A stretch of DNA of 64,000 bases from Rhodococcus sp. 06-235-1A (GTDB lineage: Bacteria; Actinomycetota; Actinomycetes; Mycobacteriales; Mycobacteriaceae), in the NCBI RefSeq assembly GCF_002258785.1, contig NZ_NOYI01000003.1:1-64000 (forward strand), given 5' to 3'. The position numbers and the translations under genes were made by a program. Below the pieces are notes generated by a model, which saw only the letters and a program-made list of their open reading frames with translations, did not search any database and was not told the DNA's origin. The first letter of the stretch is position 1, and every line of letters begins with the position of its first letter. Positions 55,596 to 64,000 of the stretch are shown piece by piece.

Positions 55596-57251
55596 CTACT
55601 CCGAAGCGCTCGCAGTCGACGGTCCGCCATCGGCCGAGGATCCACTCGAGCGGCGACGCCTGCGGCGGCGCGGAGCGGTCTTGGTGACCGTGTCGGCCGA
55701 CGACGAATCCGACGCGTCCGACTGCGTGGCAGCCGATGTCGCGGCCGGTGCGGACTCTGCGGAATCCGAGGAGCCGTCCGTATTCTCGCCGTCTTGCCCG
55801 GCGCGGGTGCGTCGGCGACTGCGTGAGCGGCGCGGCTTGCTCGGCGTCGATGCGTCGGCCGCCGGTGCCGAAGCGCTCGGCTCGCTGTCGTTCGACTTCT
55901 CGGGAGCATGCGACGGTGCCTTGCGTACCGTGCCGGTGGCGTCGGTGGCGATGCCGAGGTCGGAGAACAGATGGGGCGAGCTCGAGTAGGTCTCCATCGG
56001 ATCCGGCATGCCGAGACCGAGTGCCTTGTCGATCAGCTGCCAGCGGGGGATGTCGTCCCAGTCGACCAGGGTGACTGCGATGCCGGTGCGTCCGGCGCGG
56101 CCGGTGCGACCGATGCGGTGCACGTAGGTCTTCTCGTCCTCGGGGCACTGGTAGTTGATGACGTGTGTGACGTCGTCGATGTCGATACCGCGCGCTGCGA
56201 CATCGGTGGCCACCAGGACGTCGATCTTCCCGGTGCGGAACGCCTTGAGAGCCTTCTCGCGTTGGACCTGACCGAGGTCGCCGTGCACGGCACCGACCGA
56301 GTAGCCACGCTCGGCCAGCTCGTCTGCGACCTTCTGAGCGGTGCGCTTGGTGCGAGTGAACACCATCGTTGCGCCGCGGCCCTCGGCCTTGAGGACCTTG
56401 GCTACCATCTCGACCTTGTCGAGTGCGTGCGCCCGGTAGACGTGCTGAGCGGTGCGGTCGTGAACGGCGGAGGACTCCGCTTCCTCGGCCCGGATGTGCG
56501 TCGGCTGCGTCAGGAACGTGCGGGCAAGCGTGATGATCGGGCCGGGCATCGTGGCCGAGAACAGCATCGTCTGACGCTTGTCGGGCACCATGCCGAGGAT
56601 GCGTTCGATGTCGGGAAGGAAACCGAGGTCGAGCATCTCGTCGGCCTCGTCGAGAACCAGTACGCCGACCTTGCCGAGAATCAGGTGGTTCTGCTTGGCG
56701 AGGTCGAGCAGGCGGCCGGGCGTGCCGACGACGACGTCGACCCCGTTCTGCAGCGCGCTGATCTGAGCCTCGTACGGGCGTCCACCGTAGATGGAGAGCA
56801 CCTTGACGGGTCCGTTGGCACCGCTGAGGTACTTCGAGGCGTTCTCGAGATCGGAGCTGACCTGGACACACAGTTCGCGGGTCGGCACGATGACCAGGGC
56901 ACGCGGGGTGCCGTCGAGCGGGGTCGTGCCCGAGTTCTCGGTGGCGAGTCGGTGCAGCAGGGGCACACCGAAACCGAAGGTCTTGCCCATTCCGGTACGT
57001 GCCTGACCGATGAGGTCGTCGCCCGCGATGGCGAGCGGCAACGTCAGCTCCTGAATGGCGAACGTGCGCTCGATTCCCATCTCGGAGAGCGCTCGAACGA
57101 TGGAAGCATCCACATTCAGTTCGGCGAACGTGGGAGGTACGTGAGTGTCGTCCAGTTGCGCCGACAACGTCGTGTCGCCGGTCTCGGACTCTTGGTCGAT
57201 GACTATCTTGCTCAGGGGACTGGCCTTCCTCGTGTTCGATCGTGCGCACAA
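55596..57251 (-). CDS. rhlE: DEAD-box RNA helicase RhlE
   Basis: RNA helicase of the DEAD-box family. The Q motif (TFAELNV...ERTFAIQELTLP), motif I ARTGMGKTFG, Ia PTRELCVQV, II VLDEADEMLDLGF, III FSATMP, and IV-VI (MVFTRTKRTAQKV, ATDVAARGIDI, HRIGRTGRAGR) are all present. The C-terminus (about 420-551) is a long Ser/Arg-rich, disordered tail. TTG 57251 is the first in-frame start; the true start is uncertain because no better codon has a good ribosome site. Confidence 0.93.
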   Translation of the reverse strand: MCARSNTRKASPLSKIVIDQESETGDTTLSAQLDDTHVPPTFAELNVDASIVRALSEMGIERTFAIQELTLPLAIAGDDLIGQARTGMGKTFGFGVPLLHRLATENSGTTPLDGTPRALVIVPTRELCVQVSSDLENASKYLSGANGPVKVLSIYGGRPYEAQISALQNGVDVVVGTPGRLLDLAKQNHLILGKVGVLVLDEADEMLDLGFLPDIERILGMVPDKRQTMLFSATMPGPIITLARTFLTQPTHIRAEEAESSAVHDRTAQHVYRAHALDKVEMVAKVLKAEGRGATMVFTRTKRTAQKVADELAERGYSVGAVHGDLGQVQREKALKAFRTGKIDVLVATDVAARGIDIDDVTHVINYQCPEDEKTYVHRIGRTGRAGRTGIAVTLVDWDDIPRWQLIDKALGLGMPDPMETYSSSPHLFSDLGIATDATGTVRKAPSHAPEKSNDSEPSASAPAADASTPSKPRRSRSRRRTRAGQDGENTDGSSDSAESAPAATSAATQSDASDSSSADTVTKTAPRRRRRRRSSGSSADGGPSTASASE

Positions 57252-57555
57252 GGAAGGGCACAGGCCTATTGCCGGCCGAAGTCGATGCCCTCAATCCGAT
57301 GTGATGTCGCCGTCAGCCTCAGCGCGGCCACGGACTGCGATGTCCGCTGCGGCGAAGCTGTCGAGGCGACCCGGATCAGGTGCGCACACATTATCGATGA
57401 CCATCGCGTTCTCTTCCGGTCCGTTCCATCGGTCCGCGAGCGACGATCGAGCACCATGGTAGCTTGCCGAACCCATTTCTCCATCGTCGGCAGGTCGTGG
57501 CAGGTCCGACGTGTGCCGCGGCGGGGCGTCGCGCACGGGACTACGATTGCCAGCC
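57252..57555. other. Divergent intergenic region between rhlE and the ferritin-like gene
   Basis: 304 nt with no recognised gene family. It holds the promoters of both divergent genes, though no convincing -35/-10 pair was picked. The only coding candidate is a 37-codon minus-strand ORF (57291-57404), listed separately. Confidence 0.5.
57291..57404 (-). CDS. Possible 37-aa leader ORF upstream of rhlE (low confidence)
   Basis: ATG 57404 has a GGAAGAGAA ribosome site and opens a 37-codon frame (MVIDNVCAPDPGRLDSF...) that ends 40 nt before the rhlE start. The product is acidic and has no recognised family. It could be a translated leader controlling rhlE, or chance in high-GC DNA. Confidence 0.25.
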   Translation of the reverse strand: MVIDNVCAPDPGRLDSFAAADIAVRGRAEADGDITSD

Positions 57556-58287
57556 ATGGGAGCCCATTCGTCGGAGCCGTCGTCCTCTGTTTCACCCACC
57601 ACGCTCGTCGAGTCGCCCGGGTCGGACCGAGCCGTGCCGGCGATCGCGCACGATCACCCCGGTGTTCCCGACTTGTTCGCGGTGCTCGCCTACGGCGAGA
57701 TCTCGGCGTTCTATCGTCTGGCCGAGGATGCCCGGATGGCACCGTCCATGGAGGGACGTGTGGCGCTGGCCAGCATGGCGGCGGCAGAGATGAGCCATTT
57801 CGAGACACTGGAGCGCGCTCTGTCCGATCGCGGCCTCGACGTCTACGCCTCGATGGCCCCGTTCGTGCGTGCCCTGGACGAGTACCACGCGTCGACAACC
57901 CCGTCGACGTGGTTGGAATCCCTGGTCAAAGCCTATGTGGGCGACGGTATCGCAGCCGACTTCTACCGGCAGATCGCGCACAGCCTCGATCCCGACGTCG
58001 CGGACATCGTGCGCGACGTGCTCGCCGAGACCGGCCATTCGGAGTTCGTCGTGCACGAAGTGTCCGAGCGCGTTCGGGCGAGCTCGCAGGACAAGGCGCG
58101 GCTGATGCTGTGGGGTCGCCGCCTACTCGGCGAGGCGATCACCCAGGCGCAATTCGTCCTCGCTCAACGGGAGTCGTTGACCGATCTCGTCATCACCGCC
58201 TCGGGTGATCTCAACGGAGTGGTCGCTCTGTTCGATCGCATGCAGGAACAGCACTCGGAACGGATGTCGTCGCTCGGGCTGGATTGA
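57556..58287 (+). CDS. Ferritin-like fold protein (MiaE-like)
   Basis: A 243-aa helical protein of the ferritin-like superfamily, Rv3210c type, often labelled tRNA-(ms2io6A)-hydroxylase-like. Likely metal ligands are in YGEISAFYRLAEDARMAP, MAAAEMSHFETLERAL and LAETGHSEFVVHEVSERV, giving the ExxH-type pairs of a di-iron site. Actinobacteria generally lack the full MiaE substrate pathway, so another oxidation reaction is possible. ATG 57556 is chosen over ATG 57511, which gives a non-conserved extension. Confidence 0.78.
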   Translation: MGAHSSEPSSSVSPTTLVESPGSDRAVPAIAHDHPGVPDLFAVLAYGEISAFYRLAEDARMAPSMEGRVALASMAAAEMSHFETLERALSDRGLDVYASMAPFVRALDEYHASTTPSTWLESLVKAYVGDGIAADFYRQIAHSLDPDVADIVRDVLAETGHSEFVVHEVSERVRASSQDKARLMLWGRRLLGEAITQAQFVLAQRESLTDLVITASGDLNGVVALFDRMQEQHSERMSSLGLD

Positions 58288-58418
58288 CGCTCCCGATTCC
58301 GGTGTTCCCTGATAGCGCAGGGCGGTGTTCGCTGACAGCACAGGGCGTCGGGCGGCTGGGGCGACCCGGCTGCACTAGCCTGGCGTGAGCAGAGTTGTCG
58401 AGAGTTCGGAGGTTGACC

Positions 58419-58646
58419 GTGGAGGTCAAGATCGGTGTTTCGGAGAGTTCCCGTGAGCTCGTCGTGAACAGCACGCAGTCCCCGGCCGAGGTCGAAGCGC
58501 TCGTATCGACCGCCTTCGCCGGTAAGGACGGAGTGCTGTCGTTGGAGGACGAGAAGGGACGCAAGTTCTTGATCCAGGCCGCCAAGGTGTCGTACGTCGA
58601 AATCGGTCCGTCCGATGCTCGGAAGGTTGGATTCGCGACCGCCTGA
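58419..58646 (+). CDS. DUF3107 protein (TB9.4 type)
   Basis: A 75-aa protein conserved in actinobacteria (Rv3208A). It starts MEVKIGVSESSRELVVNS and contains VEALVSTAFAGKDGVLSLEDEKGRKFLIQAAKVSYVEIG, an ATP-binding-like small fold of unknown role. GTG 58419 has a GGAGG site at 58408. It lies divergent-then-convergent with fasR, separated by a perfect 21-bp hairpin. Confidence 0.85.
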   Translation: MEVKIGVSESSRELVVNSTQSPAEVEALVSTAFAGKDGVLSLEDEKGRKFLIQAAKVSYVEIGPSDARKVGFATA

Positions 58647-58661
58647 GACGGCCGGGAAACG

Positions 58662-58704
58662 CGCCACACGCCCCTGACTCGAATCGAGTCAGGGGCGTGT
58701 GGCG
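58662..58704. terminator. Bidirectional terminator between the DUF3107 gene and fasR
   Basis: Perfect 21-bp inverted repeat (58662-58682 and 58684-58704, one central base), core CACGCCCCTGACTCGA and its complement. Serves both convergent genes. Confidence 0.9.
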
Positions 58705-58719
58705 TTCGCGGAGAAGGTG

Positions 58720-59484
<765 letters not shown>

Positions 59485-59580
59485 TCACGCGCAACGATAC
59501 TCGTGGCCACCGGCACCATCGGGATCCCGGGGGATCGTCGGCGGAAAGTCGCAATGCGGATCAGATCGAGGGGTTTGTTT

Positions 59581-59597
59581 GTACGATGTTTCCGTAC
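59581..59597. promoter_or_regulatory. 17-bp inverted repeat upstream of fasR, possible operator
   Basis: GTACG-ATGTTTC-CGTAC lies in the 299-nt divergent gap (59374-59672) between fasR and the DUF3152 gene. TetR-family genes often have such sites in their own promoter region. The rest of the gap shows no gene and no clear promoter. Confidence 0.4.
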
Positions 59598-59672
59598 CGA
59601 AAACCCGATAGTTCCGCTGTAGGTGTCGGCGTGCCGAGCGGCGCGCGGTGAGGATTGTGAGATCGTGATCGA

Positions 59673-60749
59673 GTGACTGACCGAGGCGGGCCGCGTATCC
59701 GCGGTGGTGTGCAGTCGGACGGCGTCGACGATGGGTACGACGGTCGGTCGGATGATTTTCCACGCACTGTGGGCAGTCGTGGATCGCATCAACCGCTCCG
59801 TGCGCAGTGGGATCCCACGCAACGCGAGGTCAAGCAACGCAGTCGTCGACCGGAGCGGGACATCCGCAAGCAGAGCAAATTGGGAAAGTTCGCCTCGGCC
59901 TACGGCTGGCGGGCCTACGCGGTTCCGATCCTGATCGTGGTGACCGCGCTCGTCGTCTTCGACGCGGTGCGTACCGGTGAGCCGATCGCCGGCACTGCGG
60001 CGCAGAGCACCGATGCCGATCCCGGGTTCGGTGCCTTGAGTTCCGACACGTCGGGTACTGGAATCATCGGCGTCCCGCCGCAGGCCGATGGCAACTTCGC
60101 GTCGTCCATCTCGTCCGGTGAGCTTCCGGACGGCGGTCCGTTCGCGGTCCAGGGTGCGGGAACATGGCACACCGTTGCCGGCACCACCGAACAGGTGGGT
60201 CAAGGTACCGAGCGGGTGTTCACTTACACGATCGAGGTCGAGGACGGTGTCGACACGGTCGGATTCGGTGGCGACGAGTCGTTCGGCCGGCTGGTGGATC
60301 AGACCCTCGCCAATCCGAAGAGCTGGACCAACGACCCGCGGTTCGCGTTCCGACGAATCGATCAGGGCGACCCTGACTTCAGGATCTCTTTGACGTCGCA
60401 GATGTCGATTCGGCAGGCCTGCGGTTACGACATCCAACTCGAGGTCTCCTGCTACAACCCCGGCATCGAGCGAGTGGTGCTGAACGAACCGAGATGGGTG
60501 CGCGGGGCGATCTCGTTCCAGGGCGACATCGGCTCGTACCGGCAGTATCAGATCAACCACGAGGTCGGCCACGCGATCGGCTACCAGCAGCACCAGCCGT
60601 GCGAGACCGACGGTGGCCTCGCTCCGGTGATGATGCAGCAGACCTTCGGGACGTCCAACGACGACATCGCGCGCTTGGACCCGGCGGGCGTCGTACCGAT
60701 GGACGGCAAGACGTGCCGCTTCAATCCGTGGCCCTACCCGCGAGGCTGA
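59673..60749 (+). CDS. DUF3152 protein, membrane-anchored zincin-like
   Basis: A 358-aa protein of the Rv3207c type. It has a basic cytoplasmic N-terminus (to about 75), a membrane helix (VPILIVVTALVVFDAV, about 82-97), a Ser/Gly-rich linker and an extracytoplasmic DUF3152 domain. The end of the domain carries HEVGHAIGYQQHQPC, which fits the metzincin-like HExxHxxGxxxH pattern, so a secreted zinc protease activity is plausible. The start is GTG 59673. It is divergent from fasR. Confidence 0.85.
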   Translation: MTDRGGPRIRGGVQSDGVDDGYDGRSDDFPRTVGSRGSHQPLRAQWDPTQREVKQRSRRPERDIRKQSKLGKFASAYGWRAYAVPILIVVTALVVFDAVRTGEPIAGTAAQSTDADPGFGALSSDTSGTGIIGVPPQADGNFASSISSGELPDGGPFAVQGAGTWHTVAGTTEQVGQGTERVFTYTIEVEDGVDTVGFGGDESFGRLVDQTLANPKSWTNDPRFAFRRIDQGDPDFRISLTSQMSIRQACGYDIQLEVSCYNPGIERVVLNEPRWVRGAISFQGDIGSYRQYQINHEVGHAIGYQQHQPCETDGGLAPVMMQQTFGTSNDDIARLDPAGVVPMDGKTCRFNPWPYPRG

Positions 60750-60842
60750 TCGGCTGGGTCCAGGACGGGCCGGGGGATTAGATTCGAACGTGGCGCGCCG
60801 GGTCACCGGTCGCCGTGTCGAGTCGAGGAGCGTCGCTGCGTC

Positions 60843-62009
60843 GTGGTCCATCTACCCCCACTGGTCGAACCCGCAGGCGAGCTCACTCCCGAGGATGTCG
60901 CACGCTACAGCCGTCACCTGATCATCCCCAGCGTGGGAACCGATGGTCAGAAGCGGCTCCGCAATGCTCGGGTGCTCGTCGTCGGTGCCGGGGGACTCGG
61001 GTCGCCTGCCCTGCTCTATCTCGCTGCTGCGGGTGTGGGGACGCTGGGCATCGTCGAGTTCGACGACGTCGAGCTGTCCAATCTGCAGAGACAGATAATC
61101 CACGGCCGGTCGGATGTGGGTCGCTCGAAGGCAGACAGTGCCAAGGACTCGATTCTCGAACTCAACGACGGCGTCGAGGTGGCGCTGCATCGCGTTCGAC
61201 TCGACGCGTCCAATGCTCTCGAGCTCTTTCGGCAGTATGACCTCGTTCTCGACGGAACGGACAATTTCGCCACTCGATACCTCGTCAACGACGCGGCGGC
61301 CTTGGTGGGCATCCCGTACGTGTGGGGTTCCATCTATCGATTCGAGGGCCAGGTCTCGGTGTTCTGGGACGGTGCCCCCGGTGGCGCGGGCATCAACTAC
61401 CGCGATCTGTACCCCGAGGCGCCGCCGCCGGGCATGGTGCCCTCGTGCGCCGAAGGTGGGGTGCTGGGGGTTCTGTGCGCGTCCATCGGGTCGATCATGG
61501 TGACCGAGACCATCAAGCTGATCACCGGAATCGGCGAGACGCTTCTGGGGCGACTGATGATCTACGACGCGTTGGCGATGAGCTATCGAACAGTGGGTCT
61601 GACGCGCGATCCACATCGGACGCCCATCACAGAGCTGATCGACTACGAGGCTTTCTGCGGAGTCGTCCCGGCCGTCGAATCGACAGGGGAGGAGGTCTCT
61701 CCCGTGCAACTGCAGGCGATGTTGCAGTCCGGGAACGAGGTTGCCCTCATCGACGTACGTGAGCCGGTGGAGTGGGACATCGTCCACATCGACGGCGCCC
61801 GACTGATTCCCAAGGACCGAATACTCTCCGGGGCGGCGATGGCCGATCTGCCGCAACATGTCCCGATCGTGCTGTACTGCAAAACCGGCATCAGGTCCGC
61901 GGAGGTCCTCTCTGCTGTCGTCGGTGCCGGTTTCTCGGACGCCACCCATCTGCGGGGCGGAATAGTGGAGTGGGCCAAGCAAATAGACCCCGGTTTGCCC
62001 ATCTACTGA
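60843..62009 (+). CDS. moeZ: Adenylyltransferase/sulfurtransferase MoeZ
   Basis: Activates sulfur-carrier proteins (such as CysO or MoaD) with ATP and passes sulfur to them. The N-terminal ThiF/MoeB domain has VVGAGGLGSPALLYLAAAGVG, DDVELSNLQRQIIH, LDGTDNFATRYLVNDAA and CAEGGVLGVLCASIGSIM; the C-terminal rhodanese domain (about 285-388) ends with catalytic Cys in VLYCKTGIRSAEV. The 388-aa length is standard. GTG 60843 is used. It matches the Rv3206c (moeB1) position. Confidence 0.95.
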   Translation: MVHLPPLVEPAGELTPEDVARYSRHLIIPSVGTDGQKRLRNARVLVVGAGGLGSPALLYLAAAGVGTLGIVEFDDVELSNLQRQIIHGRSDVGRSKADSAKDSILELNDGVEVALHRVRLDASNALELFRQYDLVLDGTDNFATRYLVNDAAALVGIPYVWGSIYRFEGQVSVFWDGAPGGAGINYRDLYPEAPPPGMVPSCAEGGVLGVLCASIGSIMVTETIKLITGIGETLLGRLMIYDALAMSYRTVGLTRDPHRTPITELIDYEAFCGVVPAVESTGEEVSPVQLQAMLQSGNEVALIDVREPVEWDIVHIDGARLIPKDRILSGAAMADLPQHVPIVLYCKTGIRSAEVLSAVVGAGFSDATHLRGGIVEWAKQIDPGLPIY

Positions 62010-62069
62010 GCCGGTGCGTGTGTGCGCGTCGTCCGCGGTGGCGGCTCGATCGGCGGTACCGTGGCGTTC

Positions 62070-62924
62070 GTGAGCTCTGTCGAACCTCCTCAGCACGTGA
62101 TCTCTACGTTCGGGCTGCGCGATGTCGAGCCGGCACCGCTCGGTGCGGATTGGGACGGCGGTTGGCGTCTGGGTGACGTGGTGCTGTCGCCGGTGGCAGA
62201 TCATGCCCGCGCCGCCTGGTCGGCGAAGGTGCGTGAGACGTTGACGGTGGACGGTGTCCGTCTCGCTCGCCCGGTACGTTCCACCGACGGCCGGTACGTC
62301 GTGTCGGGTTGGCGCGCAGACACGTTCGTCGCCGGTGAGCCCGAGCCCCGCCACGACGAGGTGATCTCGTTGTCGATGCGGTTGCATGCGGCGACGGCTC
62401 AGCTCGAGCGACCTCGGTTTCTCGTTCAGCCTCCTGTGGCACCGTGGGCCGACGTGGACGTGTTCGTCGCGGCGGACAGAGCGGCGTGGGAAGCGGTCCC
62501 GCTGCGATCGGCGCGCGGTGCAGGCGCACCAGAGCCCTCCTCCAGTGACGGCAAGAGCAGTCTCGAATTGGTCAAACAGCTTGCGACGCTTCGTAAACCC
62601 GTCGAGTCACCGGATCAGCTGGTGCACGGGGATCTGTTCGGGACGGTGTTGTTCTCGGGCAGCGATGCGCCCGGCATCAGCGACATCACCCCGTACTGGC
62701 GTCCTGCCCCGTGGGCCGCCGGGGTGGCAGTGGTGGACGCGCTGTCCTGGGGCGACGCCGACGACGGTCTGGTCGGACGCTGGGACGACCTACCGGAGTG
62801 GCCGCAGATGTTGTTGCGCGCGTTGATGTTTCGACTCGCCGTGCATGCGCTTCATCCGAGGTCGACGTCCGAGGCCTTCCCCGGTCTGGCTCGAACCGCA
62901 GACCTGGTGCGTCTCATTCTGTAG
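62070..62924 (+). CDS. TIGR02569-family protein (aminoglycoside-phosphotransferase-like)
   Basis: A 284-aa protein of the actinobacterial TIGR02569 family. It looks like a shortened kinase: LVHGDLFGTVLFSGSDAPGISDITPYWRPAPWAAGVAVVDAL replaces the usual HGDLHPGNIL...IDW of phosphotransferases, so the catalytic HGD is kept but the metal Asp motif is changed. Role unknown. GTG 62070 is preferred to GTG 62061. Its 3' end overlaps the convergent GntR gene by 11 nt. Confidence 0.75.
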   Translation: MSSVEPPQHVISTFGLRDVEPAPLGADWDGGWRLGDVVLSPVADHARAAWSAKVRETLTVDGVRLARPVRSTDGRYVVSGWRADTFVAGEPEPRHDEVISLSMRLHAATAQLERPRFLVQPPVAPWADVDVFVAADRAAWEAVPLRSARGAGAPEPSSSDGKSSLELVKQLATLRKPVESPDQLVHGDLFGTVLFSGSDAPGISDITPYWRPAPWAAGVAVVDALSWGDADDGLVGRWDDLPEWPQMLLRALMFRLAVHALHPRSTSEAFPGLARTADLVRLIL

Positions 62925-63645
62925 ACAGCGCTGTGCGAGCTGTGGATTTCGCTGCGCGAGCTGGGAGCTCGGTAGCGCGAGCGAGTGGTTCGGACAGTTC
63001 GTGGAACAGTGATCGAGCTGCTTGCGACGCACGATCGGCGTCTCCGTCGATGACCGCGTGGACGAGTGCGGTGTGCTCGGCGACGTAGTCGTCGTCGTGT
63101 TCGACGGCATGGTGGCGCATGGCGTCGTGGATCACCGGCAGCAGTGAGTCGTAGAACTCCAGATAGATCGCGTTGTGGCTGGCTGCGACGATGGCGCGGT
63201 GCAGCCGTGCATCGATCAGGACGGCGTCCGCCAGTGGCGTCGCGTTCGACCACGCCACGTTGCGATCCTCCAGTGCGCTCAGCATGACGCGAACGTCGTC
63301 GTCGTTGCGTCGCTCGGCGGCCAGTGCAGCCGCCGTGACCTCGAGGGTTTCGCGTAGTTCGGTGACGTCGCGGTGTCGGGCGTCCGAGAAGTATTTGCCC
63401 AGGGTGCCGCCGAGGTCGGAGCAGGTCAGGACGAAGGTGCCCGAACCCTGTCTGCGTTCGACCATCCCGGCGTGCACGAGCGCCTGCACGGCTTCGCGAA
63501 CGGTGTTGCGCCCGGTGCCGGTCATCTCGCACAGTTCGGGCTCGGTGGGTATGCGGGCACCCACCGGCCATCGCTGCGACGTGATCTCGTCGCGCAGCTG
63601 AGCAGTGACCTGGGATATCAGGCTCGATCGCTGGACCTGCCGCAC
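62914..63645 (-). CDS. GntR-family regulator, FadR-like (FCD domain)
   Basis: A 243-aa repressor or activator. The GntR winged helix (about 1-70) has QLRDEITSQRWPVGARIPTEPELCEMTGTGRNTVREAVQALVHAGMVERRQGSGTFV. The C-terminal FCD domain (about 85-220) has TELRETLEVTAAALAAERRND, DARLHRAIVAASHNAIYLEFY and AEHTALVHAVIDGDADRA, which carry the metal/effector His residues. It starts at GTG 63645 because GAGGAG precedes it. It probably controls the neighbouring divergent MFS gene. Confidence 0.9.
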   Translation of the reverse strand: MRQVQRSSLISQVTAQLRDEITSQRWPVGARIPTEPELCEMTGTGRNTVREAVQALVHAGMVERRQGSGTFVLTCSDLGGTLGKYFSDARHRDVTELRETLEVTAAALAAERRNDDDVRVMLSALEDRNVAWSNATPLADAVLIDARLHRAIVAASHNAIYLEFYDSLLPVIHDAMRHHAVEHDDDYVAEHTALVHAVIDGDADRASQAARSLFHELSEPLARATELPARAAKSTARTALSTE

Positions 63646-63726
63646 GTGGGCTCCTCGGACAATGGACGTTGCGCCGTCGATAGTACTGCTTTGCACCCGA
63701 TGATCCGGTCATCCTATGATTGCGCG

Positions 63727-64000
63727 GTGAGTGCGCCCACCGTTCCCGATGCCCGTCTCGTCGGCACTTCGCTCGTGCGCGGTCGAGTTCTCGTGTTCTC
63801 CGCGATCATTCTGTCCGCACTGACTCTGCGCGCTGCCGTGACCTCGATCAGCCCGCTGTTCGGCAGAATCGGCAGCGACCTCGAGTTCGGCACCACGGTA
63901 ATCGGCATCGTGGGCATGTTGCCTCCGGCGATGTTCGCAATATTCGGTTTGGCAACGCCGTTTCTCGCCAAGCGCACAGGGCTCGAGCGGGCCGCTCTGC
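63727..64000 (+). CDS. MFS transporter, CynX/NimT type, N-terminal part
   Basis: Only the first 91 codons are in the window. GTG 63727 reads MSAPTVPDARLVGTSLVRGR and then ILSALTLRAAVTSISPLFG and TVIGIVGMLPPAMFAIFGLATP. The phrase LTLRAAVTSISPL at helix 1 is characteristic of the CynX/NimT (cyanate or nitroimidazole-type) branch of the MFS. It is divergent from the GntR gene, 81 nt away, which suggests regulation by it. Substrate unknown. Confidence 0.82.
   Translation, partial: MSAPTVPDARLVGTSLVRGRVLVFSAIILSALTLRAAVTSISPLFGRIGSDLEFGTTVIGIVGMLPPAMFAIFGLATPFLAKRTGLERAAL

Noticed and set aside
55908-58208. 766-codon plus-strand frame opposite rhlE running into the ferritin-like gene
   Set aside because: Mostly antisense to rhlE and, at the end, out of frame with the real ferritin-like gene; no conserved motifs.

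Overview
The window is chromosomal DNA of a high-GC mycolic-acid actinobacterium of the order Mycobacteriales. Rhodococcus or a close relative fits best, though the species cannot be fixed from this sequence. The evidence is the gene content and order: accD5/birA, purK-purE, rmlD-wbbL-manB, fbiB-fbiA, whiB2, pmmA-manA, alkB, ahcY-tmk, mtrA-mtrB-lpqB, hpf-secA1, desA3, rsgA-aroA, sigH-rshA, pdtaS, whiB1, rhlE, fasR and moeZ. This is the same backbone, in nearly the same order, as the Rv3280-Rv3205 interval of Mycobacterium tuberculosis. No phage, IS element, CRISPR array, rRNA or tRNA was recognised.

Layout. 1-7.7 kb: acyl-CoA carboxylase beta subunit (partial), biotin ligase, a PH-domain membrane protein, an extra two-component pair, a GtrA protein, and the purK-purE operon, in which purE carries three in-frame copies of a 33-bp repeat. 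7.7-12.5 kb: cell-wall arabinogalactan and mannose genes (LCP ligase, rmlD, wbbL, GDP-mannose pyrophosphorylase). 12.5-21.4 kb: coenzyme F420 genes fbiA/fbiB, whiB2 and the phosphomannomutase/mannose-6-phosphate isomerase operon. 21.6-30.9 kb: amino-acid permease, alkane hydroxylase alkB (without its usual rubredoxins), ahcY, tmk and the overlapping mtrA-mtrB-lpqB operon. 30.9-35.8 kb: comF-like gene, hibernation factor and secA1. 35.8-42.6 kb: lipid island with an Rv3235-family protein, a WS/DGAT-like acyltransferase, a ferredoxin reductase and two tandem acyl-CoA desaturases. 42.6-49 kb: rsgA, aroA, ybaK, the sigH-rshA thiol-stress module, ribosomal protein bL37, a mini biotin carrier, pdtaS and whiB1. 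49-64 kb: lipid kinase, phosphatase/acetyltransferase pair, MFS exporter, ParA-like ATPase, rhlE, ferritin-like protein, fasR, a DUF3152 metalloprotease-like protein, moeZ, a kinase-like TIGR02569 protein, a GntR regulator and a partial MFS gene.

How the genes work together. Envelope building is the main theme: the rhamnose-GlcNAc linker (rmlD, wbbL), mannose donors (manA, pmmA, manB), LCP transfer, MtrAB-LpqB control and SecA export. Lipid metabolism is the second: acyl-CoA carboxylase with its biotin ligase, alkB, reductase plus desaturases, acyltransferase and FasR. The most interesting non-genic signals are four copies of a TACG-N4-CGTA inverted repeat in front of the reductase and both desaturases; a 32-33-bp repeat family present inside purE and again near 50.2 kb; and a SigH-type promoter followed by a strong in-frame upstream start that predicts a long SigH isoform.
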